A stretch of 35,428 bases of DNA from Deltaproteobacteria bacterium (GCA_011372875.1 DSAD01000261.1:1-35428); one strand, 5' to 3'. Counted from the stretch's first letter, positions 1-9,523 are shown. Notes: generated by a model not told the origin, from the letters alone. A program made the numbers and translations.

Positions 1-1160
1 AGATAACCCAGTTTGAAAACCCGCTGTGCGAACACGGTTTTCTGGATATAGAACTGGAAGGAAGGACAAAAAGGATCGGGATTACAAGAATTCATATGGA
101 AGAGGATGCAGGCAAGAACATCCATGACGGTTTCAGGCCGCTGAGCTATATGGATTTCAACAGGGCTGGGGTACCCCTGCTGGAGATCGTCTCAGAACCT
201 GATATCTCCAGCACACAAGAGGCTGTGGCATATCTCAAGGAACTCCGGCGGATCCTCATGTACCTCGGAATATGCGATGGAAATATGGAACAGGGCTCTC
301 TCAGGTGCGATGCTAATATTTCGTTAAAGCCCAAAGGCTCTGAGAAACTGGGGGTCCGCACTGAACTGAAAAATATGAATTCCTTCAGGAATGTCGGTAA
401 GGCCCTTGAATATGAGATAGAACGCCATATCGGCATATTGGAATCGGGAGGCCGGGTTGAGCAGGACACCCGGTTGTGGGATGCCTCAGAGAATAAGACC
501 TGTTCCATGCGATCCAAGGAGGAAAGTCACGACTACCGATATTTTCCGGAACCCGACCTGGCCCTGCTGAAAATCGATGATGCCTGGATCGAAGAGATAA
601 GCTCACATCTGCCGGAACTCCCCCATGCAAAGAGAAAACGTTTTCAGGAGCACTACAGCCTTCCGATCTATGATGCCGATATCTTAACCCAGTCGAGAGG
701 CTTGGCTGATTATTTTGAGGAATGCAATAAATATATCGATTCCCCCAAAGAGGTCAGCAACTGGATCATGACCGAGGTCTTAAGGGTTGTCAATGAATCC
801 GGCATTGATATAACAGGGTTCAAGGTCTCTCCTGAACAGCTCTCCGGTCTGCTCGCTCTGGTGAAAAAAGGCACTGTATCGCTGAGCATGGCAAAGGAAG
901 TTTTCTCTGATATGGTATCGACCGGGATGAACGCTTCACAGATCGTAAGATCAAAAGGGCTTCAGCAGCTCAGTGATGAAGAAGAGCTCAGAGATATCAT
1001 AAAGGATATAATCGGAAACAATCCCGATGAGGCAGAAAAATATAAGACGGGCAAGACTGCCCTTATGGGCTTTTTCATCGGCCGGCTTATGAAGGCAACC
1101 CGGGGGAAGGCAAATCCAAACCTTGCCGAGACAATAATCAGGGAGATGCTTGATTCATGA
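1..1160 (+). CDS. gatB: Aspartyl/glutamyl-tRNA(Asn/Gln) amidotransferase subunit B, 5'-truncated by window edge
   Basis: Frame stays open from base 3 (ITQFENPLCEHGFLDIELEGRTKRIGITRIHMEEDAGK...) into the 96..1160 ORF. It has typical GatB motifs (HMEEDAGK, DFNRAGVPLLEIVSEPD, GSLRCDANIS, TELKNMNSFR) and a C-terminal GatB/Yqey domain. Confidence 0.97.
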   Translation, partial: ITQFENPLCEHGFLDIELEGRTKRIGITRIHMEEDAGKNIHDGFRPLSYMDFNRAGVPLLEIVSEPDISSTQEAVAYLKELRRILMYLGICDGNMEQGSLRCDANISLKPKGSEKLGVRTELKNMNSFRNVGKALEYEIERHIGILESGGRVEQDTRLWDASENKTCSMRSKEESHDYRYFPEPDLALLKIDDAWIEEISSHLPELPHAKRKRFQEHYSLPIYDADILTQSRGLADYFEECNKYIDSPKEVSNWIMTEVLRVVNESGIDITGFKVSPEQLSGLLALVKKGTVSLSMAKEVFSDMVSTGMNASQIVRSKGLQQLSDEEELRDIIKDIIGNNPDEAEKYKTGKTALMGFFIGRLMKATRGKANPNLAETIIREMLDS

Positions 1161-2354
1161 AAAAACTGCACATAGCAGATACCGATCAGATACGCTCGGG
1201 CGATGTCACGGATGTATACTTCTTGAGAGCCGAGAAGATTCTCAAGGCAAGACACTGTGTAAAAAAATGTCTGCATGGAGGTATTCCTCAAATCATTCCC
1301 AGACACTCGCTACACCTGGGGTGTCTTTGCAGGTCTTCAAGAAGTCTGCATACTCCTTGAAGGCAGACCCGTGACCATCCATTCAATCCCAGAAGGCAGT
1401 CTTTTCAGAACCAACACACCCGTTATGAACATAGAGGGTAATTATCTGGATTTCGGAGAGCTTGAGACTGCTGTGCTCGGGTGTCTGTGCCAGGCATCGG
1501 GGATCGCCACCAAGGCAGCCCGCTGCAAGGTCGCCTGTGGTGACAAGGGTCTTGTGAGTTTCGGCGCACGGCGTATGCATCCTGCCATTGCCCCGATGGT
1601 AGAGCGTGCGGCCTTTATAGGGGGGTGCGACGGCGTAGCGACCCTTGCCAGTGCACGGCTTATCGACGAAAAACCTGTGGGAACCATGCCGCATACCCTT
1701 ATCCTGCAGATAGGTGATACGGTTGAAGCAGCTCTGGCCTTTGATGAGATTATTGATCCCGGCGTGCCCAGGATCGTGCTTATCGACACCTTCCAAGACG
1801 AGAAGTTCGAGGCGATCCGTGTTGCGCAGGAGCTCAAGGACAGACTCTCTGGCGTGCGGCTGGACACGCCGGCTTCCAGGAGGGGTAATTTCAGGACAAT
1901 CCTCAAAGAGGTCAGATGGGAGCTCGATACACGAGGTTTTGATCAGGTGAAACTCTATGTCTCAGGCGGCCTGGACACTGACGATATCATCAACCTTGCC
2001 GATACGGCCGATGCCTTTGGCGTTGGAACGCAGATATCAAGTGCCGCCACACTGGACTATTCCTTGGATATTGTCGAGATAGAGGGGGAACCCGTTGCAA
2101 AGCGTGGAAAATGTTCGGGCAGAAAAGATCTTCTGCGCTGCCGCAGATGCATGAAGGATTATGTGGTGCCGTATGGAGAACATCGGGCGTGTGACTGTAC
2201 AGGAGAACTTTCCAGTGTTTTTGTCAAGGTAATGGAAAACGGAAAACTTGTCAGCGATTTTCTCTCAGCAAGGCAGATTCGAGCACACTGCCTCGATGAG
2301 GTTGCAGCCATTCAAAAGGATATACCCCCAAAAATATTTCTAGGACTTGTTTAA
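1157..2354 (+). CDS. Nicotinate phosphoribosyltransferase with an apparent frameshift at an A7 run (1261-1267)
   Basis: N-terminus (MKKLHIADTDQIRSGDVTDVYFLRAEKILKARHCVK) is in the 1157 frame. The rest (VCMEVFLKS..TWGVFAGLQEV..LLEGR..SFGARRMHPAIAPMVERAAFIGGCDGVA..VGTMPHTL..RLDTPASRRGNF..VSGGLDTDDI..AFGVGTQISSA..SGRKDLLRC) is in the 1275 frame. Together they match archaeal-type NAPRTase architecture. The start overlaps the gatB stop (ATGA). Confidence 0.88.
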
Positions 2355-2358
2355 TAAA

Positions 2359-3327
2359 ATGATTAAACCTTTCTACTATAAAGACGGAACCTTCCATATC
2401 CTTGATCAGAGGCTGCTTCCCAATGAAGAAACCTGGATAGCATGCAAAACCGCAGACCAGGTCGCAGAGGCTATAAAGACCCTCGCGGTCAGGGGTGCAC
2501 CTGCAATCGGAATAGCAGCAGCATACGGTCTTGCTCTTGCTGCTCCTTTGGGAAAGAAAGCCGTTGAAGAGGCATCGGCTTTCCTTGTCAGAGCCAGACC
2601 CACGGCAGTCAATCTTGAATGGGCGGTAAGGCGCATGCTTGCGGTATCAGACAACAGCGGCGATCTCTTTGCTTCACTCCTTGAGGAGGCGCAGAAGATA
2701 TGGAAAGAAGAGATCCAGGCAAACGAAGCTATGGCGGATGCCGGGGCAGACCTTTTCAAGACCGGGGCCAGGTATCGGATACTTACCCACTGTAATGCCG
2801 GTTCACTGGCAACCGGAGGCATAGGTACGGCTGTCGGGGTGATCAGGAGGCTGCATGAACAGGGGAAGCTCGAACGTGTCTATATGGACGAAACCAGGCC
2901 GCTTTTGCAGGGGGCCAGGATAACCGCGCATGAGATGGTCTCGGATAACATCCCGGCTACCCTGATAACGGACAGTATGGCCGGTTGGCTCATGAAACTC
3001 TCGAAGATAGATGCAGTTATTGTCGGAGCTGACAGGATCGCGAGGAACCTTGATGTGGCAAACAAGATAGGCACCTACTCACTGGCTGTTCTTTCTCATG
3101 CGCACAAGATCCCTTTCTATATCGTTGCGCCTGAATCAACCTTTGACCCGAACACCCAAAGCGGAGAAGAGATCGTTATAGAACAAAGGGATGAAAAGGA
3201 AGTGACCTGTTTTCACGGGGTGGTGTGCGCTCCGGATGTAGACGTGTTCAATCCTTCGTTCGATGTCACACCGCACCACCTGATCACTGCGATCATTACA
3301 CAGGAAAAGGTTTATACTCCGGGCTAA
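2359..3327 (+). CDS. mtnA: S-methyl-5-thioribose-1-phosphate isomerase (eIF2B alpha-like fold)
   Basis: KTADQVAEAIKTLAVRGAPAIGIAAAYG, LTHCNAGSLATGGIGTAVGVI, DETRPLLQGARITAHEM, VIVGADRIARNLDVANKIGTYSLAVLSHAHKIPFYIVAPESTFD. Start placed at ATG 2359 (AGGA at 2342-2345); the ORF track extends to TTG 2347. Confidence 0.94.
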   Translation: MIKPFYYKDGTFHILDQRLLPNEETWIACKTADQVAEAIKTLAVRGAPAIGIAAAYGLALAAPLGKKAVEEASAFLVRARPTAVNLEWAVRRMLAVSDNSGDLFASLLEEAQKIWKEEIQANEAMADAGADLFKTGARYRILTHCNAGSLATGGIGTAVGVIRRLHEQGKLERVYMDETRPLLQGARITAHEMVSDNIPATLITDSMAGWLMKLSKIDAVIVGADRIARNLDVANKIGTYSLAVLSHAHKIPFYIVAPESTFDPNTQSGEEIVIEQRDEKEVTCFHGVVCAPDVDVFNPSFDVTPHHLITAIITQEKVYTPG

Positions 3328-3361
3328 TAAGGCCATGTTTTGCGTTAAGGATGAAATATAG

Positions 3362-3435
3362 CTGTGGGAGCGGCTTTATGCCGCTATTTTTCTGCCAATG
3401 GGGAAAATTATCGAGGCATAAAGCCGCTTCCACAG
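3362..3435. repeat. REP/BIME-like inverted doublet: two copies of CTGTGG(G/A)AGCGGCTTTATGCC in inverted orientation
   Basis: 3362-3386 CTGTGGGAGCGGCTTTATGCCGCTA versus the reverse complement of 3411-3435 CTGTGGAAGCGGCTTTATGCCTCGA (22/25 identical). The left unit also contains an internal hairpin GCGGC-TTTAT-GCCGC. Confidence 0.8.
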
Positions 3436-3507
3436 AACAAAGTGCTAACCGACTAATATAAGCCATGAATGTCTACAACCGGAAAATGTGGGTTTTAGTT
3501 TTCTCAG

Positions 3508-4155
3508 TCAGTCCTCGTCAGGCAGTTGATCGCAGATATCCAGGATCTTCTTTACAAGATCCTGTGTTTCTTTTTTATGTATGTTCCTTAGAGGCAGAAC
3601 CCGTATGACATTCCAGATCTTTTCTCCTGTCCGCACGGCGCGCTCGACATTGGCAGATACGCACTGCATGCCGGAAGGATTCATGCTTTCCATCATATGT
3701 TCCGCCTTTATAAGGGCTTGCGGCAGCTTCCTGATGTGACTCACGGGTTTCAGGACGGACAGCCCGGTAATCATGGAATTGTCAATTCCCTTGAATACAC
3801 TGCGGCTGTCATTCTTATAGAGCACAACCGGTTTGCCTGCGGCAAAGGCAATGCCTGCCTCTGCAACCGCCCCCTCATCCGGTACCCTGCCGTTCATGTT
3901 GAGCACAAAACCATCGCAGAGGTGAACGATCTGGAAGACATCCAGGGCAAAGATGGCCTTGTTGATAATATCGCGCACCCCGAGAAAGTTATTGTTCACA
4001 GGTGTATTCACCAGAGGCATCACAAACCTTTCCAGGCCGTCGCGGTGAGGAAGAAAAGTGTCAAACCCGGCCTTTTCGAGGACCTCGGCAATGGAAGCCA
4101 TCCCTGCTATCTCTTCCGGGCAGAACAGGGGGCCTGAAGAGTATACACGTTTCAT
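3508..4155 (-). CDS. Nucleoside 2-deoxyribosyltransferase-like protein
   Basis: MKRVYSSGPLFCPEE, CDGFVLNMNGRVPDEGAVAEAGIAFAAGKPVVLYKND: N-deoxyribosyltransferase fold signature (YSSGPLF, DEGxxxExGxAxAxGKPV). Confidence 0.75.
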   Translation of the reverse strand: MKRVYSSGPLFCPEEIAGMASIAEVLEKAGFDTFLPHRDGLERFVMPLVNTPVNNNFLGVRDIINKAIFALDVFQIVHLCDGFVLNMNGRVPDEGAVAEAGIAFAAGKPVVLYKNDSRSVFKGIDNSMITGLSVLKPVSHIRKLPQALIKAEHMMESMNPSGMQCVSANVERAVRTGEKIWNVIRVLPLRNIHKKETQDLVKKILDICDQLPDED

Positions 4156-4224
4156 CAGGATATACTAAACCAAGTCATGGTTAATATCAAATCAAGAATC
4201 CGGATAGAACAGGATAAAATGAAC

Positions 4225-4249
4225 TACCTCGCAGCAAGCTTTCGAGGTA
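4225..4249. repeat. Intergenic hairpin, sharing a GCAAGC...CG(A/G)GGTATCAT motif with 26744-26767
   Basis: TACCTCG(4225-4231)-CAGCAAGCTTT-CGAGGTA(4243-4249), immediately followed by the ATAAAAT-CT-ATTTTAT inverted repeat (4252-4267). Confidence 0.5.
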
Positions 4250-4583
4250 TCATAAAATCTATTTTATTATCCCTCTCACCTTCGGCCTCTCCCCAGGGGG
4301 CGAGGACTGCGATGTGAGAGCTACAAGCAGCTTACGTATCAGCTAATGAAGTGATGGGTAAGAAGAAAACCGATGGCAAGTCAGTCTCCAACACTCCATT
4401 GCCCGGTCATTTTAACTACTCAAACCCCATGATTGCCATTGTTACGGTTATGAGATCCCCCGTAGCGTTTCTGCGTGGCATCGCCTGCTTGAATATATCA
4501 CAAAAAGGGGTTGTTTCATGCATGATCCCGGTACTCAACCGTTATCCCGGTTTTCTCGACACAAAGCGCTTGTTCTCGATAAC

Positions 4584-5462
4584 CTACAGCAGAACCTCAT
4601 AACCGGCGACAATGTCGAGGAGTTCCTCGGTAATATTCATCTGGCGCTGGCGGTGGAACTGGAGGTAGATCTCTTCGAGACGCTCACTGATATTCTTCTC
4701 TGCACTCTGCATGGAAGCAAGCCTGCTTGCATTCTCGCTTGCCAGAGACTCGGCGAAGGCACGGTAAAGAGAAATAAAAAGATATTCACGCAGGAGAGAG
4801 ATAAACAGTGCATCCCTCTCCAGTGTAAACATGGGCAATGTCCTTGATTCCCACTTTTTGCGCTGCAGTCTCTCGAACCATTCCTTGTCGACAGGCAAAA
4901 GCCGGAGCATATGCGGTACAAAGTTCGAGCCCGAGATATACTTATTGTAGAAGAGAAAGATATAGTCTATCTGCTGGGAGAAATGCCAGTCTTCGATAAT
5001 CATGAGTGTCTCCTGGACCATAGGGGTGATCCCGGTGATAGACCCTGGATTGGTTAGACATTCGCAATGAGACTGTCCTGCATCCTCGATAATGTCCCTG
5101 ACCCTCTCTCCCACGATTAGTACTGTCCGGCTTTCCATCGCTGCCCCGAGCTTGTCCATTTCTTCAAGCGCAAAGCTCGAGATCTGCGCATTGAGCTGGC
5201 CGCACAGGCCCTGGTCTGAACCGAATATGATCGCACCGAGGCGGTTCATCGGCATTGTACCGGTGAAGAATGCCTGTTCCGCCTGTTTTTTCAACACAAC
5301 CTGAAGGCCCATATCCACTGTCGAGTTGTAATCCGTTAATGACTCAACCGCCTTTTGATACTGGCGTATGCTCACTGCAGCAAGGGCCTTCATGGTTTTT
5401 ACCACGGAGAGCAGGTCCTCGGTGCTCTTTATCTTTCTCTTGAGAGATTCAATAGTCTGCAT
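4584..5462 (-). CDS. atpG: N-type F-ATPase gamma subunit
   Basis: [36 protein letters not shown] at the N-terminus, [11 protein letters not shown], and C-terminal [50 protein letters not shown]; last gene of the N-ATPase operon. Confidence 0.93.
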   Translation of the reverse strand: MQTIESLKRKIKSTEDLLSVVKTMKALAAVSIRQYQKAVESLTDYNSTVDMGLQVVLKKQAEQAFFTGTMPMNRLGAIIFGSDQGLCGQLNAQISSFALEEMDKLGAAMESRTVLIVGERVRDIIEDAGQSHCECLTNPGSITGITPMVQETLMIIEDWHFSQQIDYIFLFYNKYISGSNFVPHMLRLLPVDKEWFERLQRKKWESRTLPMFTLERDALFISLLREYLFISLYRAFAESLASENASRLASMQSAEKNISERLEEIYLQFHRQRQMNITEELLDIVAGYEVLL

Positions 5463-7005
5463 CGTCTATTTCTCTTTGAATGCCCAGGGCTTTTGCCGCG
5501 GCATTGAGAATTGTGTTGTGATCGTCCATGGTGAGTTTTCCTCCGGCTTCTATCCTGGCACACAGATCGGAAAGATGATCAGAGACATAATCGAGAATCT
5601 TTATCTCCTGACCGCCTATATCAGAAATCTCGGTACCATCCAGAATACCTCCTATGACACACAAAAGCGAGGTGATCTGCTCAGAGGCTGACATGGGTTT
5701 GAACTGCGGCTGTTTCAGGATCTCACGTACACGCCATCCACGTTCGAGTCTTTCTTTTGTATGTTCGTCCAGTCGGGTACCGAACCGGGAGAAACTCTCA
5801 AGTTCCTCAAACTGGGAATAGGTTATCCGGAGATCTCCTGCCACGGAACGGTAGGCAGGGAGCTGGGCCTTGCCGCCCACACGGGACACTGATTTTCCGA
5901 CATCAACGCCAGGCAATATACCCTTCTGGAACAGGCCGGGAGAGAGGTATATCTGGCCGTCGGTTATGGATATGAGGTTTGTTGGGATATAAGATGAAAT
6001 ATCCTGGGCCTCGGTTTCGATAATGGGCAGTGCGGTAAGAGACCCGCCCCCGTATTCTTTGCGCAGATGGGTCGATCTTTCGAGGAGCCGGGAATGGATA
6101 TAGAATATGTCGCCGGGATAGGCCTCTCTTCCCGGAGGACGTCGAAGCAGCAGCGAAAGTTCGCGGTATGCCCGGGCATGTATGGTCAGATCATCGTACA
6201 CAATAAGAACATCACGTCCTTTCGACATGAAATATTCACCGATGGAAGTCGCTGAATACGGGGCTATGAACTGAATACCTGGGGGTTCTTCGCCCGCTGC
6301 CACAACAACTACCGAATAATTCATCGCATCATGTTCTTTGAGCGCTGCGATTGTCTTTGCCACATCAGAACTCTGCTTTCCAACAGCACAGTAAATGCAG
6401 ATGACATCCTTCCCCTTCTGATTGATAACTGTATCCATGGCTATGGCGGTCTTTCCGGTCTGGCGGTCTCCTAGGATAAGTTCTCTCTGCCCCCTTCCGA
6501 TCGGTATAAGCGCATCGATGGCCTTTATGCCTGTCTGAAGAGGAACAGAGACTGGATCGCGGTGCATGATCGACGGTGCTTCCCTTTCGATCGGAAGCCT
6601 CTCAAGCGTATGCACCTCACCGAGGTTGTCAAGAGGCCTGCCCATTGCATCCACGACGCGTCCGAGAAGGGCATCTCCAACCGGCACATCAAGGACCTTG
6701 CCTGTTCTATGCACTTCCGCACCTGCCTTGATATGTTCGCTTGCATCCAGCATGATAATTCCGATCTCATAAGGATCGATATTGAAGACCATCCCCATAA
6801 GATTTCCTGGGAAGCTTACAAGTTCTTCAGATCTGACATTCGAAAGACCGCTCACCCGGACGATACCCCTGCCCACAAAGTTCACAATGCCCACTTCTTC
6901 GGGCTTGAACTCCTGTTTGTGTTCCTTGAGCGAGCTCTCAAGCTTGTCAAAGGTGTCTTCGACAACCTTTTCCAGGGTCTTGTCATCCTTATCAGTGGTT
7001 TTCAT
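5449..7005 (-). CDS. atpA: N-type F-ATPase alpha subunit
   Basis: Walker [77 protein letters not shown]. Start assigned to ATG 7005 (MKTTDKDD..., preceded by AGAGGAC); the ORF track extends to 7140. Confidence 0.95.
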   Translation of the reverse strand: MKTTDKDDKTLEKVVEDTFDKLESSLKEHKQEFKPEEVGIVNFVGRGIVRVSGLSNVRSEELVSFPGNLMGMVFNIDPYEIGIIMLDASEHIKAGAEVHRTGKVLDVPVGDALLGRVVDAMGRPLDNLGEVHTLERLPIEREAPSIMHRDPVSVPLQTGIKAIDALIPIGRGQRELILGDRQTGKTAIAMDTVINQKGKDVICIYCAVGKQSSDVAKTIAALKEHDAMNYSVVVVAAGEEPPGIQFIAPYSATSIGEYFMSKGRDVLIVYDDLTIHARAYRELSLLLRRPPGREAYPGDIFYIHSRLLERSTHLRKEYGGGSLTALPIIETEAQDISSYIPTNLISITDGQIYLSPGLFQKGILPGVDVGKSVSRVGGKAQLPAYRSVAGDLRITYSQFEELESFSRFGTRLDEHTKERLERGWRVREILKQPQFKPMSASEQITSLLCVIGGILDGTEISDIGGQEIKILDYVSDHLSDLCARIEAGGKLTMDDHNTILNAAAKALGIQREIDDADY

Positions 7006-7072
7006 TCCATGTCCTCTTTCATAATTTCCCCTTTCTCGGGTTGCGAGGGGGATGTTGAATGCCCTCAAAAGA

Positions 7073-7852
7073 TCATGCATCCGGAATCGACGGGATTTCC
7101 TCTTTGAGTAATTGGGCGAACCTTTCCTCAAGAGAAGCAATATAGTCTTTGATGCTCCAGGAATATTTATGCCCGCTTACAAGCATCTCAATCCCCGCGA
7201 CCATTGCCGGTGAGGTCTCAAAGTTGATTTCGACATCGGCAACGGTATAGTGTTTCAGTTCATCGAGAATCATGGACCGCTGAGAAGCGCTGATTTCAAA
7301 AGAACTTTTTATGACAATGCCGGTATTCTGTAAGGCCCGGTCATGACTGAGCAAGTCGAGTGATTCCTTCCCGGCTTCCCTTATGAGTCTTACAAACTTG
7401 TTCACGATGCTTTGTTCGAGTTCCTGATCCGCGAGATCGAAAAGGATACGGCTTATTGTCTCGAATACATAGGTTCCGGAACGTTTTCTTAGGTTTTCAA
7501 GAAATGACGTTTTCTCGCGGCCGAGAGTGTCATACCACCTCTGCTGAATCAGGTCGACCTCTTCACGTGCCTTCTCGATGAGATCCTGCCTGGTCTTGCC
7601 AGCCTCATCTCTTGCCTTGTTGAGAACATCCTGAGCCATTTCATTTAAAGACCGGTTTTTCTCCTCAAAGGCCTCTGCGGATTCCCTGGCCTTGTCCTTC
7701 ATCTGCTGTGCTTCTTCAATCTGCGAGGTTATCCTTGCCTGACGATCGTCCATGGCCTTTACTATCCTGCCGTACAGAAGACGCTTCAGGACATATGCCA
7801 GGATCAGGAAGTTGACGATCTGGGCAAAGAATACAAACCAGTCGATATGCAT
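7073..7852 (-). CDS. atpF: N-type F-ATPase b subunit with delta-like C-terminal region
   Basis: One N-terminal TM ([37 protein letters not shown]), then a long coiled coil. C-terminus [60 protein letters not shown] resembles the OSCP/delta C-terminal module. Confidence 0.88.
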   Translation of the reverse strand: MHIDWFVFFAQIVNFLILAYVLKRLLYGRIVKAMDDRQARITSQIEEAQQMKDKARESAEAFEEKNRSLNEMAQDVLNKARDEAGKTRQDLIEKAREEVDLIQQRWYDTLGREKTSFLENLRKRSGTYVFETISRILFDLADQELEQSIVNKFVRLIREAGKESLDLLSHDRALQNTGIVIKSSFEISASQRSMILDELKHYTVADVEINFETSPAMVAGIEMLVSGHKYSWSIKDYIASLEERFAQLLKEEIPSIPDA

Positions 7853-7855
7853 GGA

Positions 7856-8131
7856 TTATCCTCCTTGTGTAATCACATGCTCCCAGAATGGATTGGCAAA
7901 GATCAGAATCATTGAGATGACAAAACAGTAGATGGCAATGGATTCGATCATGGCCAGAGAAACAAAGAGTGTCCTGGTAATCGAACTCCTTTCATCGGGC
8001 TGCTGGGCAATGGCGCTCAAGGCATTCTGGGCTGCCTTGCCTTCGCCCAGAGCCGGAGCGATCGAACCTATCGCCATGGTCAGGCCTGCAGTCAGAATAG
8101 AAGCCATTGCAATGAGGGTTACGCTGTCCAT
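7856..8131 (-). CDS. atpE: N-type F-ATPase c subunit (rotor ring)
   Basis: Two-helix hairpin: SIAPALGEGKAAQNALSAIAQQPDERSSITRTLFVSLAMIESIAIYCFVISMILIFANPF. Confidence 0.95.
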   Translation of the reverse strand: MDSVTLIAMASILTAGLTMAIGSIAPALGEGKAAQNALSAIAQQPDERSSITRTLFVSLAMIESIAIYCFVISMILIFANPFWEHVITQGG

Positions 8132-8167
8132 AAATTTTCCCCTTTCATGTTTATTTTCTTTCTTGTT

Positions 8168-8875
8168 TTAATTTTCTTTTCCGTCTTTTTTTTCATGGGC
8201 CTGCGTTGCCGAAGCGATATAGACCATGGCAAGGATAGCAAAAATATATGCCTGAACCAGCCCGATCAATAAACCCAGCGCATGCATGATAATGGGAAAA
8301 AACAGCGGGGTAACGGCCAGAAGAATGGCAATGACCTTGTCATGGCTCATCATGTTTCCGAAAAGCCTGACAGCCAGCGCAAGCGTACGGGTTATCTCCC
8401 CCATTATGTGAAAGGGAAAAAAGATGAATGTGGGCTGGAAATATTCCTTGAGATAATGCACGATGCCCTGCTTGGTGATCCCGTAGAGGGGTACTGCAAT
8501 AAATACGCATATGGCCAGGGCTGATGTTGTTGTAAGAGAAGCGGTCGGTGAGACATATCCTGGGACGATAAGCAGCAGGTTCGATAGCCCGATAAAGAGA
8601 AAGAGCGTCCCGATAAAGGAAAGGTAATCCCCAGGATCATCATGTATTATCTCCTGTATCTGATTCCTTATCGTTGAAACCACCTCTTCGAGGAGGTTCT
8701 GCCAGCGCGACGCGTGTACATCAGAAGACATCTTCCGTGTAATCAGCCAGGAACCAAGAATAAGTATCCCCATGACAAACCAGGTATATAACAGCGTTGC
8801 AGTGATCCTCAAGAAACCCCACTGCAGGAGTACTACCTGATCCGGGCTGATCTGATTCAGCAAGAGTATCTCCAT
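8168..8875 (-). CDS. atpB: N-type F-ATPase a subunit
   Basis: TRTLALAVRLFGNMMSHD (essential-Arg helix) and LGLLIGLVQAYIFAILAMVYIASA (terminal helix). Confidence 0.94.
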   Translation of the reverse strand: MEILLLNQISPDQVVLLQWGFLRITATLLYTWFVMGILILGSWLITRKMSSDVHASRWQNLLEEVVSTIRNQIQEIIHDDPGDYLSFIGTLFLFIGLSNLLLIVPGYVSPTASLTTTSALAICVFIAVPLYGITKQGIVHYLKEYFQPTFIFFPFHIMGEITRTLALAVRLFGNMMSHDKVIAILLAVTPLFFPIIMHALGLLIGLVQAYIFAILAMVYIASATQAHEKKDGKEN

Positions 8876-8884
8876 GGCTGCTCC

Positions 8885-9190
8885 TCAAGAAACCTCAGGT
8901 GCTTTGCCCTTGAACCGGGTAAGGACCTCACGCATGACTATAAACCCTGCAAGGGCCACCACGATACGTTCCCAACTATTTCCCATGATGATGTAAAAAC
9001 CTGAAAGGACAACCGCAGTCCTTAATGCATAGCTCGTGAACATGACAAAGCCGGGGTTAGGGACATCGGGAATCTTCTGCAGAGTTTTCCACAGACTGAG
9101 GAAATAAAAGGCGCCAAGTGCCATTCCGGCGGCAAAGGCAATCAACAGATGCAAAGATCCCTCCATATGATCAGTCCTCTCCCGATGCAT
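8885..9190 (-). CDS. atpR: N-ATPase-specific subunit AtpR
   Basis: Small multi-TM protein between AtpQ and a: LLIAFAAGMALGAFYFLSLWKTL...YALRTAVVLSGFYIIMG..WERIVVALAGFIVMREVLTRF. ATG 9166 is a plausible alternative start. Confidence 0.86.
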   Translation of the reverse strand: MHRERTDHMEGSLHLLIAFAAGMALGAFYFLSLWKTLQKIPDVPNPGFVMFTSYALRTAVVLSGFYIIMGNSWERIVVALAGFIVMREVLTRFKGKAPEVS

Positions 9191-9202
9191 ACAAGGATCT
9201 GT

Positions 9203-9523
9203 TCATTTAATTATCCCGCCTTTCTGAACCCAGTACCATGCGTTCATACACCCCAGTATGAGGCCTCCGATCAGCAGCATGAGGGTCCAGGAGAACTGGC
9301 TGGGCCACGATTTGTCTATCCATATGCCCAGGGCGACACCGATCAGCGTGGGTATGGTTACAGACCATCCAACAACACCGAACATTCCCAGTCCGAACCA
9401 GACAGTCTCGTTTTTCTCCATTCTGCCCCGGATCTTGAGAGACTCCTTTTTCTGGGTCTCTTTGCCAAAGCGTTTGAGTGCATCGCGGCGCTGGTTCTTG
9501 GGTGGAAGCTTGCATTGATTCAT
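9203..9523 (-). CDS. atpQ: N-ATPase-specific subunit AtpQ (AtpI-like)
   Basis: FGVVGWSVTIPTLIGVALGIWIDKSWPSQFSWTLMLLIGGLILGCMNAWYWV, in the expected operon position after epsilon. Confidence 0.86.
   Translation of the reverse strand: MNQCKLPPKNQRRDALKRFGKETQKKESLKIRGRMEKNETVWFGLGMFGVVGWSVTIPTLIGVALGIWIDKSWPSQFSWTLMLLIGGLILGCMNAWYWVQKGGIIK

Noticed and set aside
1261-1267. Programmed -1 ribosomal frameshift at A_AAA_AAA in the NAPRTase
   Set aside because: The heptamer is correct for -1 slippage, but -1 leads into the frame of the 74-aa ORF (MSAWRYSSNHSQ...), which is not NAPRTase. The required shift is +1/-2.
1383-1906. Long minus-strand ORFs (137 and 154 aa) opposite the NAPRTase
   Set aside because: Antisense shadows of a strongly conserved coding region; no recognisable motifs.
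3697-4184. Plus-strand ORFs (146 and 60 aa) opposite the deoxyribosyltransferase-like gene
   Set aside because: Antisense shadow frames with low-quality composition; the minus-strand product has clear family motifs.
6562-7107. 181-aa plus-strand ORF opposite atpA
   Set aside because: Antisense to the well-supported alpha subunit; no motif support.
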